In this document: positions 50,057-59,013 of the stretch, piece after piece
Position numbering within the stretch: the first letter of the stretch is position 1
Layout of the letters: the number at the start of each line of letters is the position of its first letter
Source: Sphingopyxis sp. BSN-002
Lineage (GTDB): Bacteria; Pseudomonadota; Alphaproteobacteria; Sphingomonadales; Sphingomonadaceae
Reading direction: 5' to 3'
Assembly: GCF_022024275.1 (NCBI RefSeq)
Contig: NZ_CP091804.1
Span: 1,054,001-1,118,000 of the forward strand
Length of the DNA: 64,000 nucleotides
Notes under the pieces: generated by a model
The model's input: the letters and a program-made list of their open reading frames with translations, nothing else
Databases searched by the model: none
What the model was told of the DNA's origin: nothing
Position numbers and translations under genes: made by a program

Positions 50057-50761
50057 ATGATCACGCTATACGGTGGCCCCACGCCCAACGCGCGCAAGAT
50101 CGCGATCGCACTTATCGAAATGGGGCTCGAATGGCGGCTCGAACCCGTCGACATTCTTGCGGGGGAACAGCTGACCCCGGAATTCCTCGCGCTCAATCCG
50201 AACAACAAGACCCCTGTGATCGTCGACGATGCCGGTCCGCATGGTCCCGGCTTTGTGCTGTGGGAGACGGGCGCGATCCTGCTCTATCTCGCGCAGAAGA
50301 CCGGCCGCTTCCTCCCCGAAGATCCCGTGAAGCGCGCCACCTGCTGGCAGTGGCTGATGTTCCAGGTGTCGGGTGTCGGTCCGATGTTCGGACAGGAAGC
50401 GCATTTCACCCATTATGCCCGGGACCGTCACGACTATGCAATCGAACGGTACAGCCGTGAGGTCGACCGCCTGATGATGGTGCTCGACCGGCGACTGGGC
50501 GAGGCCGAATGGCTCGCCGGCGACGAGTACACGATCGCAGACATGGCGACCCTGCCCTATCTTCGCCGGCAGTTCATCGACAAGGCGGGACGCTTTCCGA
50601 ACGTCGAGCGCTGGGGCGCCGCGATGCTGGAGCGCCCCGCCGTGGCCGAAGGAATGAAGGTCGGCATCGCGCGCGCCGAGACGATCGAGGGCGGACTGAC
50701 CGGCTTCACCGACGAGCATCGCGCAATCCTGTGGGGCGACCGTCAGCACGCCCCACGCTAG
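50057..50761 (+). CDS. Glutathione S-transferase (first of four)
   Basis: A 234-residue GST of the Nu/Ure2p-like type. N-terminal thioredoxin fold MITLYGGPTPNARKIAIALIE, glutathione-contacting NNKTPVIVDD and WETGAILLYLAQKTGRFLP, then an all-helical domain with EYTIADMATLPYLRR. It is cotranscribed with the CaiB-type transferase gene. Members of this type act on disulfides, peroxides or glutathione conjugates; the substrate is unknown. Confidence 0.9.
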   Translation: MITLYGGPTPNARKIAIALIEMGLEWRLEPVDILAGEQLTPEFLALNPNNKTPVIVDDAGPHGPGFVLWETGAILLYLAQKTGRFLPEDPVKRATCWQWLMFQVSGVGPMFGQEAHFTHYARDRHDYAIERYSREVDRLMMVLDRRLGEAEWLAGDEYTIADMATLPYLRRQFIDKAGRFPNVERWGAAMLERPAVAEGMKVGIARAETIEGGLTGFTDEHRAILWGDRQHAPR

Positions 50762-50763
50762 GC

Positions 50764-51489
50764 TCAATCCTTCGTCACCGCGGCGTGATTGGCGTCGCCG
50801 AACATGTTCGACCATTCCTTCTCGTCGAGCTGCTGGTGCCGTCCGACATATTTGGCCGGCGCCTTCAGATCCTCGCGCGACATGGCGCGCTCCACTGCGG
50901 GCCGTTCGCGTATCCGTTCGAACCACGCGTGCATCGCGGGCCATTCGTCGAGGCCCATCCCCATCACGAAGGCGGAGGCACGGCCCGGCCAGATCGCCAT
51001 GTCGGCAATCGAATAGTCGTCACCGCCGACATAGGCGCTTTTCTCCAGCCGCTTTTCGAGGACGGTCAACAGTCGCTTCAGCTCCTTCGTATAGCGTTCG
51101 ATCGCATAATCCTGCCCCGATGGAGCATAGCGAAGAAAGTGGCTCGCCTGCCCACCCATCGGACCGAGCCCCGCAACCTGCCAGGTCAACCACGACAGCA
51201 CCGCAGCGCGCGGAGCGCCCGATGCGGGAAGGAAGCGTCCGCTCTTTTCCGCAAGATATTGCAGGATGGCGCCCGACTCGAACACCGTCACCGGCCCGCC
51301 GCCCCCCGCCGGGTTCCGATCGACGATCGCGGGCAGTCGATGGTTCGGATTGATCCGCCCATAGGCCTCGGTCAACTGGTCACCGTTGAAGATGTCATAG
51401 GCGATGACGCGATAGGGCTCGCCGATTTCCTCGAGCATGATCGCGATCTTCTGGCCGTTCGGCGTCGCCGAATAATGCAGGTCGATCAT
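50764..51489 (-). CDS. Glutathione S-transferase (second)
   Basis: A 241-residue Nu/Ure2p-like GST, MIDLHYSATPNGQKIAIMLE at the start, INPNHRLPAIVD and FESGAILQYLAEKSGRFLP. It is closely similar to the GST at 54835 and more distantly to that at 50057. The ATG at 51489 follows the stop of the DUF3237 gene by one base, so they form one operon. It is convergent with the first GST, with only two bases between stops. Confidence 0.9.
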   Translation of the reverse strand: MIDLHYSATPNGQKIAIMLEEIGEPYRVIAYDIFNGDQLTEAYGRINPNHRLPAIVDRNPAGGGGPVTVFESGAILQYLAEKSGRFLPASGAPRAAVLSWLTWQVAGLGPMGGQASHFLRYAPSGQDYAIERYTKELKRLLTVLEKRLEKSAYVGGDDYSIADMAIWPGRASAFVMGMGLDEWPAMHAWFERIRERPAVERAMSREDLKAPAKYVGRHQQLDEKEWSNMFGDANHAAVTKD

Positions 51490-51490
51490 C

Positions 51491-51997
51491 CTACAGCACC
51501 TCGTGAATGACATGGCGAACCCCGAAATCGGTGCGCTCGCCCACCCCGACTGCGAGGATGCCGTTGAGCCAGCCATATTTCGCGCTTGCGGTTTCGAACA
51601 CCGGCGCGATTCGCAGATAATATCGCGACGGATCGGCGTCAGGGATCGCCGGGTCGGCGAACGTCGCGCGCACATCATCGGGAATGATGCTGCGCCCGGT
51701 ATAGCTCAGATAGATGAGCTCCCCGTCATCGGTTTGCCACACCGCGCGGGCATCGAAAGTGCCGACCGACGCCGCCCCTTCCAGTCGGCCGGCACGCGAC
51801 CAGTTGCCGCCGCCCGGCAGAACGATACCGTTGATTCTGGGCCCGAAAAACCGGCCTCCGGTGACATAGCCGAGCCGCTGCTCGCCGAACGGCGAAGCAC
51901 CGATCGCGATCAGCCCGCCGCCCACCTCGAACTCCACGGTACACAGATGCCGGCTCGCCAATGCGGCCGTCGGTCGATCCCCGTTTTCTTGCGTCAT
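51491..51997 (-). CDS. DUF3237 family protein
   Basis: A 168-residue protein of the DUF3237 beta-barrel-like family. It has GGRFFGPRINGIVLPGGGNW and the C-terminal DPSRYYLRIAPVFETAS with YGWLNGILAVGVGERT, as expected. Function unknown; members recur in aromatic and terpenoid catabolic clusters. GAGGA precedes the ATG. It is divergent from the third TonB receptor, with the CTAAG palindrome site 3 between. Confidence 0.85.
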   Translation of the reverse strand: MTQENGDRPTAALASRHLCTVEFEVGGGLIAIGASPFGEQRLGYVTGGRFFGPRINGIVLPGGGNWSRAGRLEGAASVGTFDARAVWQTDDGELIYLSYTGRSIIPDDVRATFADPAIPDADPSRYYLRIAPVFETASAKYGWLNGILAVGVGERTDFGVRHVIHEVL

Positions 51998-52021
51998 TAT
52001 ACGAATCCTCTTCCCAACCTA

Positions 52022-52068
52022 TGGACAAGCATAAAACCATTAGTATACTAAGGGTCAATCAGATTGAC
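52022..52068 (+). promoter_or_regulatory. CTAAG palindrome, site 3, over a promoter -10, plus a second dyad
   Basis: TGGACA (52022-52027) and TATACT (52044-52049) are 16 bp apart. The perfect palindrome TTAGTATACTAA (52040-52051) covers the -10. Just downstream GTCAAT-CAG-ATTGAC (52054-52068) is a second inverted repeat near the expected start. This looks like a repressor-controlled promoter for the receptor gene at 52122. Confidence 0.65.
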
Positions 52069-52121
52069 GGATCGGAGGTCATTTCCGGTACCGCTGCACG
52101 ACACTCAATGGGAGGGTGAAT

Positions 52122-54341
52122 ATGAAGGCTCGTAACCAGATTCTGCTGTCCGGCGCTGCGACGATCGCAATGCTCGCGTCCGCCGCTCCGGCGATGGCGC
52201 AGGACGCATCGGAAACCACCGACACGAACGAGATCATCGTGACCGCGCAGAAGCGCGAACAGAATATCCAGGACGTGCCGATCTCGATGGAAGTCGTCAG
52301 CGGCCAGCGCCTCGACGACTTCAACGCGAGCGACATCAAGTCGGTGATGAACTACACGCCGAACGTCTTCGTCCAGTCGACCGCCGGCAACGACGTCATC
52401 TACATTCGCGGCTTCGGTTCTCCGCCGGCGAACTTCGCCTTTGACCAGTCGGTCTCGCTCTATGTCGATGGCGTTTACGCGGGCCGTTCGCGTCAGGCGC
52501 AGGCGCCCTTCTTCGACCTCGCCCGCGTTGAGGTGCTGCGCGGTCCGCAAGGCGCGCTCTTCGGCAAGAACACTGCAGCGGGTGCCGTCAGCGTCGTGTC
52601 CGCCGGACCGACCAAGGATTTCGAAGGTCGGCTCACCGGCAACTATAACTTCGACTTCAAGGGCGTCGACTTCTCCGGCTATCTGGCGGGACCGATCACC
52701 GACACGCTCGGCGCGCGCTTCGCGATGAAAGTCGTCAATCAGGACGGCTATATCCGCAATCTTGCGACCGATCACGACGATCCGGAGACCAAGCAGCAAC
52801 TGCTTCGCCTGACCCTGAAATGGGAACCCTCGTCGAACTTCGATTACACGACCAAGATCGAATATGCGAACCGCGACATCATCGGCGGGATCACCGTTTC
52901 GAGCCCGCTGACGAGTTCGCAGGATCCCCAGCGGACGCGCTATCTCGAAAAGTCGGCGCTCGGCGATGAAGGAACGAAGACCAAATCCTGGATGATTTCG
53001 GGTACCGGCAACCTGTCGATCGGCGACTACACGCTCACGTCGGTCACGGGCTACAGCTGGTTCAACGCCAATATCGTCAACGGCTTCGACCAGACGATTC
53101 CGAACGGCACCGGCGCGGTCACCAATAATTCGGTGTACAACAGCTTCCCCGAACGGTTCGAACAATATTCGCAGGAATTCCGTATCCTGTCGCCGACTGG
53201 CCGGACCTTCGAATTCATCGCTGGCGCCTATTATGACCATGGCAAATACCGGCTCGACCAGTTTCAGGGCTTCAACATCCTGAACCTTGCCGGCAGCCCC
53301 TATTTCGGCCGGATCGACAGCCGCTTCAACCAGACTTCGGAAAGCTGGTCGGTGTTCGGGCAAGGCACATTGAATCTGGCCGACACCTTCCGCATCATCG
53401 GCAGCCTGCGCTATTCGCACACGAGCAAGGACGCCGATTTCGCTTCGCGTCTCGTTTACGGCCCGTTCGCGATCCGTCCGATCTCCAGCGCGGTCGGCTC
53501 GCTCAGCGAAGGCAATGTCGACCCGTCGGCGACCCTGCAGTATGATATCGCACCGCACATCATGGTCTATGCGACCTATGGTCGCGGGTCGAAGTCGGGC
53601 GGCTTCGTGTCGAACACGCTCGGCACCACGAACGCGACCTTCGCGTTCAAGCCCGAGCGCTCGACCAATTATGAAGCAGGCATCAAATCGACGCTGCTAG
53701 ACGGCAAGCTCGTCGCGAACGTCTCGATCTACGACACACAGTTCAAGAATCTGCAGGTCTCGGTCTATCAGCCCGCCACATCGAGCTACCTCACCGGTAA
53801 CGCCGCGAGTGCGACCTCGAAGGGCATCGAAGGATCTCTGGCGCTCTATCTGTCGCAGAACTTCGATATCCAGGCATCAGGCGCCTATCAGGACGTCAAA
53901 TATGACGATTATCCGGGTGCCGCCTGCCTTGCCTCGCAGCCCACCACCTGCCTGCCGGCGACCAACAACCTTGCCGGCTACCGCGTCGCCTATTCGTCGA
54001 AATATACCGGCAACGTCTCGGCGCACGGCCGCTTCGATTTCGGCGACGATCTGAAGCTCGACATCACCGGCGTCGCGGCGGGCCGTTCGAAATATTTCAA
54101 CTCGGACAACCAGAGCCCGATCTTCGGGGTGCAGAAGGGCTATGTAAAGCTCGACCTGCGCGTCCAGCTGGCGGATCAAGACGACAAATGGTTCGTGGCG
54201 TTCGTCGGCAAGAACCTGACCAACGAGTTGACGACAGGCAGCGCCTTCAACCTGCCTGCGCCGATCACCGCCGCGCCGCGTGCGATCCTCTACCTCGAAC
54301 CGCCGCGCAATCTTTCGATCGAAGCCGGTTTCAAATTCTGA
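52122..54341 (+). CDS. TonB-dependent receptor (third)
   Basis: Outer-membrane receptor of 739 residues. Signal peptide ending APAMAQ, EIIVTAQKREQNIQDVPISM at the plug start, VDGVYAGRSRQAQ and VEVLRGPQGALFGKNTAAG, and a barrel ending LSIEAGFKF. GGAGG lies six bases before the ATG at 52122; a GTG at 52116 is unlikely. Its TGA overlaps the next ATG (TGATG), so it leads an operon with an NTF2-like protein and a GST. It likely imports the substrate of the cluster. Confidence 0.95.
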   Translation: MKARNQILLSGAATIAMLASAAPAMAQDASETTDTNEIIVTAQKREQNIQDVPISMEVVSGQRLDDFNASDIKSVMNYTPNVFVQSTAGNDVIYIRGFGSPPANFAFDQSVSLYVDGVYAGRSRQAQAPFFDLARVEVLRGPQGALFGKNTAAGAVSVVSAGPTKDFEGRLTGNYNFDFKGVDFSGYLAGPITDTLGARFAMKVVNQDGYIRNLATDHDDPETKQQLLRLTLKWEPSSNFDYTTKIEYANRDIIGGITVSSPLTSSQDPQRTRYLEKSALGDEGTKTKSWMISGTGNLSIGDYTLTSVTGYSWFNANIVNGFDQTIPNGTGAVTNNSVYNSFPERFEQYSQEFRILSPTGRTFEFIAGAYYDHGKYRLDQFQGFNILNLAGSPYFGRIDSRFNQTSESWSVFGQGTLNLADTFRIIGSLRYSHTSKDADFASRLVYGPFAIRPISSAVGSLSEGNVDPSATLQYDIAPHIMVYATYGRGSKSGGFVSNTLGTTNATFAFKPERSTNYEAGIKSTLLDGKLVANVSIYDTQFKNLQVSVYQPATSSYLTGNAASATSKGIEGSLALYLSQNFDIQASGAYQDVKYDDYPGAACLASQPTTCLPATNNLAGYRVAYSSKYTGNVSAHGRFDFGDDLKLDITGVAAGRSKYFNSDNQSPIFGVQKGYVKLDLRVQLADQDDKWFVAFVGKNLTNELTTGSAFNLPAPITAAPRAILYLEPPRNLSIEAGFKF

Positions 54342-54838
54342 TGTCCCACGGCATGGCCGCGGTCCACGCTCTCCTCGACAGGGAAGCGGTGGCCGCGGTC
54401 GTGACCGCTTATGCGGGCGCACTCGATGCGCGCGACTGGCACGCGTATCGCGCGCTCTTCCTCGACGATATCGCGATCGACTATGGCGCGATCGGTTCGC
54501 TCGTCGCAACCGTTTCCGCCGACGAATGGACGAACCGCTGCAAGGCGCTCGAAGGCTTCGACGCCACGGCACACCAGCTGCATAATATCGTTGCGACAAT
54601 CGACGGCGATCGGGCGACCGCGACGAGCATCGTCGATGCCGTTCACGTCGTAGGCGTCGGTGACCATGCCCTGCTTGGCGACCTGATCGGCCGCTACACT
54701 CATCGTCTTGTGCGGCGCGACGGCTGGAAAATCGCCGGCGTCACGCTGACCGTTGTCGCCTATCCTGCCGGAAAGGACGCGTTCGACGCGGCCTTCGCGG
54801 CCGCCCGCGCCAATTTTTCCGGAAGAAACATCGCATGA
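54341..54838 (+). CDS. NTF2/SnoaL-like protein (first)
   Basis: A 165-residue cone-shaped alpha+beta protein of the SnoaL-like_4 type. LLDREAVAAVVTAYAGALDARDWHAYRALFLDDIAIDYG is the usual start (helix plus strand), followed by HQLHNIVATIDGDRATATSIVDAVH. Such folds act as isomerases, hydratases or dehydratases or only bind ligands. It is translationally coupled to the upstream receptor and the downstream GST. Confidence 0.85.
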   Translation: MSHGMAAVHALLDREAVAAVVTAYAGALDARDWHAYRALFLDDIAIDYGAIGSLVATVSADEWTNRCKALEGFDATAHQLHNIVATIDGDRATATSIVDAVHVVGVGDHALLGDLIGRYTHRLVRRDGWKIAGVTLTVVAYPAGKDAFDAAFAAARANFSGRNIA

Positions 54839-55545
54839 TCGACGTCTATTTCACGCCCACGCCCAACGGCCACAAGGTCTCGATCATGCTCGAGGAGATC
54901 GGCCTGCCCCACCGGCTGCTGGCGATGAACATGCTGGAGGGCGATCATCTGACACCCGAATACCGGCGCATCAATCCGAACGGGCGCCTTCCGGCGATCG
55001 TCGACCACGACCCCGTCGGCGGCGGCGCGCCGCTGCCGGTGTTCGAAAGCGGGGCGATCCTGCTCTATCTCGCGGAAAAGAGCGGCCGCATGCTTCCGGC
55101 CGACCCGCGCCGCCGCAGTCAGGCGCAGCAATGGCTGATGTGGCAGATGGCGAGCTTCGGGCCGATGCAGGGCCAGGCGCATCATTTCATCCGTTACGCC
55201 CCCGAGGGGCAGGCCTATCCGGTCGAACGCTATCGCAACGAGACGCTGCGCCTGCTCCATGTCCTCAACGGACGTCTGGGCGAAGCCGACTATCTGGCCG
55301 AAGAATATTCGATCGCGGATATCGCCACCTGGCCCTGGACGCGCGCGATCCGCGCGATCGGGCTGACCCTCGACGATTATCCCGCTGTCGCCGACTGGTT
55401 CGCGCGGATCGGCGAACGCCCCGCGGTCATCGCGGGCACCGACGTCAAAAATGCCGCAAACCTGTCGAGCGCACGGCCGGTGCTGACCGAAGAACAATGG
55501 TCGAATTTGTTCGGCAAGAATATGCTCGAGGCGCCGACACGCTAA
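54835..55545 (+). CDS. Glutathione S-transferase (third)
   Basis: A 236-residue Nu/Ure2p-like GST, MIDVYFTPTPNGHKVSIMLE, INPNGRLPAIVD and FESGAILLYLAEKSGRMLP. It is clearly paralogous to the GST at 50764 (same motifs, both ending with a WSN-F-G segment). Its start overlaps the upstream stop (ATGA) and its end overlaps the convergent SDR gene by four bases. Confidence 0.9.
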   Translation: MIDVYFTPTPNGHKVSIMLEEIGLPHRLLAMNMLEGDHLTPEYRRINPNGRLPAIVDHDPVGGGAPLPVFESGAILLYLAEKSGRMLPADPRRRSQAQQWLMWQMASFGPMQGQAHHFIRYAPEGQAYPVERYRNETLRLLHVLNGRLGEADYLAEEYSIADIATWPWTRAIRAIGLTLDDYPAVADWFARIGERPAVIAGTDVKNAANLSSARPVLTEEQWSNLFGKNMLEAPTR

Positions 55546-56309
55546 ACCGTGTCGGCGTGGCCCCACTGATATTCGACCTGCCCGTTCGACCGCCGCACCG
55601 CGACCCAGTCGCCGCCGGCAAGGCTGTCGTCCTCGATCAGCATGGCCACGCCGCCCGCGATATCTTCCGGCACGCACGCCTCGTTGTTCGCGAGCACGGT
55701 CTTCATCCACTCCGACTTGCCGCCCGCGCCCGTCGTGTCGAGGATCGGCGTGTCGACGAGCCCCGGGAGCATCCCCGCGACGCGGACATTGCATTCCTCT
55801 TTCAGCGGTGCGCAGCAGCGCGTGAACATCATAACTGCCGCCTTCGTCGTCGCATACATCGCGTCGTAAAAACCGGTACCAAGCGCGACGGTGGAGACGG
55901 TGTTGATAATCACCCCGCCCCCGCGCACCTTCATCCGTTGCACCGCGATCTGCGTCGCCGCGACGAGTGAGGTGATGTTGACGTCGATGATCCAGCGGAG
56001 ACGCGCCGCATCGACGTCGGGGAATTGCGGCAGGCCCGACACGACCCCGGCATTATTGTGCAGGATGTCGACGTCGCCATGCGCCAGAAACCACGCCTCG
56101 GCTGCGGGGACGTCGGACAGGTCGAGCGCATGCGTCGTCGCCCGCGCCCCTTCGGCCTCGACGAGCCGCGCCGTTTCGGCGAGCTCATTCTGCTTCACAT
56201 CAACCAGCCTGATTTCCGCCGCGCCACGCGCCGCCAGCATCACTGCAGTCGCGCGGCCGATGCCGCCGGCCGCCCCCGTCACGATCGCGGTCTTGCCCTT
56301 GATATCCAT
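55542..56309 (-). CDS. Short-chain dehydrogenase/reductase (first)
   Basis: A 255-residue SDR. Cofactor motif TGAAGGIGRA, acidic DVKQ after strand 2 (NAD preference), NNAG (HNNAG), and an active site with serine in NTVSTVAL and YATTK, i.e. Y-x-x-x-K. It oxidises or reduces a hydroxy/keto group. I chose the ATG at 56309; GGAGAG lies upstream. It is divergent from an MFS gene with CTAAG palindrome site 4 between. Confidence 0.92.
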   Translation of the reverse strand: MDIKGKTAIVTGAAGGIGRATAVMLAARGAAEIRLVDVKQNELAETARLVEAEGARATTHALDLSDVPAAEAWFLAHGDVDILHNNAGVVSGLPQFPDVDAARLRWIIDVNITSLVAATQIAVQRMKVRGGGVIINTVSTVALGTGFYDAMYATTKAAVMMFTRCCAPLKEECNVRVAGMLPGLVDTPILDTTGAGGKSEWMKTVLANNEACVPEDIAGGVAMLIEDDSLAGGDWVAVRRSNGQVEYQWGHADTV

Positions 56310-56349
56310 CTCTTCTCTCCCGCTTATCCTGTCGCTACCGTAAAGCACA

Positions 56350-56380
56350 TTGACAGATAAACTTAAATACCTAAGTATTT
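56350..56380. promoter_or_regulatory. CTAAG motif, site 4 (degenerate)
   Basis: AAATACCTAAGTATTT (56365-56380) is an imperfect palindrome containing CTAAG; preceded by TTGACA at 56350-56355, a good -35. The left half-site TTAA differs from the TTAG of the other sites, so membership is less certain. It lies between the divergent SDR (56309) and MFS (56418) genes. Confidence 0.45.
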
Positions 56381-56417
56381 TTCGACCGAGAAGAATCGCG
56401 CGTTTTTGGGGAGAGTT

Positions 56418-57713
56418 ATGACCGAGGCCACCGCCCTCAATCCCGGCGCTGCTGCGCCTGACGCGGGTCTCGCGTTGCGCCGCAATGTCGCGCTCGCAAT
56501 GCTGTTCGTGGTCGGGACGATCAACTTCGTCGACCGCCAGCTCCTGTCGGTCCTCGTCGAGCCGATCCGCGCCGATATGCAATTCAGCGACACCCAGTTC
56601 GGCCTGCTGACCGGGCTCGCCTTTGCGCTTTTCTATGCCGCGATGGGCGTTCCGGTCGCGATGATCGCCGATCGATGGAACCGCGTGAGGCTGATCGGCA
56701 TCGCCTGCGTCGTGTGGAGCGGCTTCACTGCAGCGTGCGGCATGGTCGGCAATTTCTGGCAACTCGCGCTGATGCGTTTCGGCGTCGGCGCGGGTGAGGC
56801 CGGCGGCACAGCGCCCTCGCTGTCGGTGATCGCCGACTATTATCCGCCCGCGCAGCGCCCGCTCGCGATCGGCCTCTTCACCTGTAACGGCCCCTTCGGC
56901 GTGTTCGTCGGTGCGACCTTCGGCGCGTGGGCCGCCGCAAACATCGGCTGGCGCAACGCCTTCGTCGTGATCGGAATCGTCGGTATCCTGATCGCGCCGA
57001 TCCTGATCTGGCTTGTGCGCGAACCCGCACGCGGCGCGATGGACACGCACAAGCCCGCCGACGAGGCCCTGCCCTTCAGCCAGAGCCTCGCAATGTTCTG
57101 GCGCCGGCCGTCGCTGCGCATGGTGATGATCGGCAGCGGCCTTGCCGCCTTCACCAGCTATGGCATGCTCAATTGGATCCCTGCCTTTCTGATGCGTACG
57201 CAAAAAATGCCGCTCGAAGCGATGGCGACCTATTTCGGGCCGGCGGCGGGCATCACCTTCGGCATCGGCATCCTCGGCGGCGGCTGGCTCGTCAGCCACC
57301 GCGCCAAGGTCTCTGCGCGCGCCTATGGTACCATCCCTGCGCTTGCGACGCTGATACTGATCCCGACCTTCATCGCCGCGCTGCTCGTCGACAGCTGGCA
57401 GCTCTCGCTTGCGCTGATGCTGGTCCCGATGGCCGCCTGTACCGCCTATGTCGCCCCGGCGCTCGCGCTGGTGCAGAACCTGACCCCTCCGCGCAGCCGC
57501 GCGACCGCAGCCGCGGTGCTGATGCTGATGTTCAACATCGTCGGTCTGGGGCTCGGCCCGCTGTTCGCCGGGATCGTCAGCGACACCTTGAAACCCGACT
57601 TCGGCGACGAGAGCCTGCGCTGGGCGCTGATGGCGCTGATGCCCTTCGCCGCGGCGGCCGGCCTCGCGCAGTTCCGCATGCGGCGCACGCTCGAAAAGGA
57701 CTTCGCCGAATGA
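56418..57713 (+). CDS. MFS transporter
   Basis: A 431-residue inner-membrane permease, 12 helices, of the spinster-like/ACS type. INFVDRQLLSVLVEPIRADM is typical of this group, with GLAFALFYAAMGVPVAMIADRWNR (signature between helices 2 and 3) and RFGVGAGEAGGTAPSLSVIADYYPP. It probably moves an organic acid. It heads an operon of five to seven genes and overlaps the second SDR by four bases. Confidence 0.92.
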   Translation: MTEATALNPGAAAPDAGLALRRNVALAMLFVVGTINFVDRQLLSVLVEPIRADMQFSDTQFGLLTGLAFALFYAAMGVPVAMIADRWNRVRLIGIACVVWSGFTAACGMVGNFWQLALMRFGVGAGEAGGTAPSLSVIADYYPPAQRPLAIGLFTCNGPFGVFVGATFGAWAAANIGWRNAFVVIGIVGILIAPILIWLVREPARGAMDTHKPADEALPFSQSLAMFWRRPSLRMVMIGSGLAAFTSYGMLNWIPAFLMRTQKMPLEAMATYFGPAAGITFGIGILGGGWLVSHRAKVSARAYGTIPALATLILIPTFIAALLVDSWQLSLALMLVPMAACTAYVAPALALVQNLTPPRSRATAAAVLMLMFNIVGLGLGPLFAGIVSDTLKPDFGDESLRWALMALMPFAAAAGLAQFRMRRTLEKDFAE

Positions 57714-58597
57714 CCGATGTTCATGGCAAGACCGCCTTCATCACCGGCGGCGCGAGCGGGCTCGGCCTCGCCGCGGCAAAAGCGCTGGCGGCGAAGGGCG
57801 CATCGGTCATCCTTGCCGATATCGATGCGGCGGGCGCCGAAAGTGCAGCCGCGGGATTGCGTAGCGCGGGCGCCAGCGCGCTCGGGCTCGGACTCGACGT
57901 CACCAGCGAGGACAGCTGGGCCGAAGCCGGCGCAGCTGCTCGCGAGTTCGGCCCGGTGCGCATCCTGTTCAGCAACGCCGGGGTCGGCGGCGGGTCGGGA
58001 CCGTTCGAGCAATATGACACCGACGTCTGGCGCTGGAATTATGCCGTCAACGCGCACGCGCATCTCTATGCCTGCCGCACCTTTCTCGGCGAGATGAAAG
58101 CGAGCGGCGAGCCGTCGCATCTGATCATCACCAGTTCGATGGTGGCGATCGTGCCGCCGCCGATCTCGGTCGCCTATATCAGTTCCAAATATGCGACGCT
58201 CGGCATCGCAATGGCGCTGCGCAACGAGCTCGCCGGAACCTGCGTCGATATCTCGGTGCTGATGCCCGGCATGTCGGCAACGCGCATCGTCGAGACGACC
58301 CGCGACTTGCGTCCCGTGGAGGTCGAGGTCGGCAAGGCCGCCGCGACGAGCCAGGCGATGCAGGGCGTCCTCGCGGGCGGCATGTCGCCCGACAAGATCG
58401 GCACGCGCGTCGTGCAGGCGATCGAGGCGGGCGAGTACTGGATCTTCACCCACCCCGAATGGAAGGCGATGGCCGAACTGGTGACGCAGGATATGCTGTC
58501 GTCCTTCGGCCCCTCGGCCGACCCCGCCTACAAGGGCGACGATATCGACGGGCTGATCGCGGCCAACGGCGGCCGCATGTTCGGCGCCAAGGCTTAA
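57710..58597 (+). CDS. Short-chain dehydrogenase/reductase (second)
   Basis: A 295-residue SDR of the longer classical type. TGGASGLGLA, ADID after strand 2 (NAD-type), SNAGVGGG, serine in ITSSMVA and YISSK at the active site. An extended C-terminus (ITAxxW-like segment EYWIFTHPEWKAMA) is seen in enzymes that act on bulky or cyclic alcohols. Start overlaps the MFS stop (ATGA). Confidence 0.9.
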   Translation: MTDVHGKTAFITGGASGLGLAAAKALAAKGASVILADIDAAGAESAAAGLRSAGASALGLGLDVTSEDSWAEAGAAAREFGPVRILFSNAGVGGGSGPFEQYDTDVWRWNYAVNAHAHLYACRTFLGEMKASGEPSHLIITSSMVAIVPPPISVAYISSKYATLGIAMALRNELAGTCVDISVLMPGMSATRIVETTRDLRPVEVEVGKAAATSQAMQGVLAGGMSPDKIGTRVVQAIEAGEYWIFTHPEWKAMAELVTQDMLSSFGPSADPAYKGDDIDGLIAANGGRMFGAKA

Positions 58598-58607
58598 GGA
58601 GAATATC

Positions 58608-59003
58608 ATGGCAGAGCAGGACGACATTCGCGCGATGGCGCAGCGCTTCTTCGACGCGATCGAACAGGGCGACATCGAGACGATGCAGGGCAGCTTCACC
58701 CCCGACGCCGAGATCTGGCACAATACCGACGAGCTGATCGTCACCCCCGCGCAGACTGCGCAGACGCTGACCGGCATGGTCGCGCGGATCAAGGACCGCG
58801 AATATGCCGATCGCCGGCTGACGACCTTTCCTGGCGGATTCGTTCAGCAGCATGTCCTGAAGGGCCGCCGCGTCCACGACGACGGCGAAGTCCGCCTGCC
58901 CTGCGCGATCGTGTGCAAGGTCGAGAATGGCCGGATCACGCGGCTCGACGAATATTTCGACAGCGCGCATGTTGCCGAATTCCGCAAATTTGCGAACGCC
59001 TGA
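58608..59003 (+). CDS. NTF2/SnoaL-like protein (second)
   Basis: A 131-residue SnoaL-like protein: RAMAQRFFDAIEQGDIETMQGSFTPDAEIWHN, then VENGRITRLDEYFDSAHVAEF at the C-terminus. AAGGAG precedes the ATG. A limonene-1,2-epoxide hydrolase or isomerase-like role is possible from the fold but not shown. Same operon as the MFS and SDR genes. Confidence 0.85.
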   Translation: MAEQDDIRAMAQRFFDAIEQGDIETMQGSFTPDAEIWHNTDELIVTPAQTAQTLTGMVARIKDREYADRRLTTFPGGFVQQHVLKGRRVHDDGEVRLPCAIVCKVENGRITRLDEYFDSAHVAEFRKFANA

Positions 59004-59013
59004 GGAGTCAATC

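Noticed and set aside
52059..53558. 499-codon minus-strand frame opposite the third TonB receptor
   Set aside because: Antisense shadow of a receptor with complete plug motifs.
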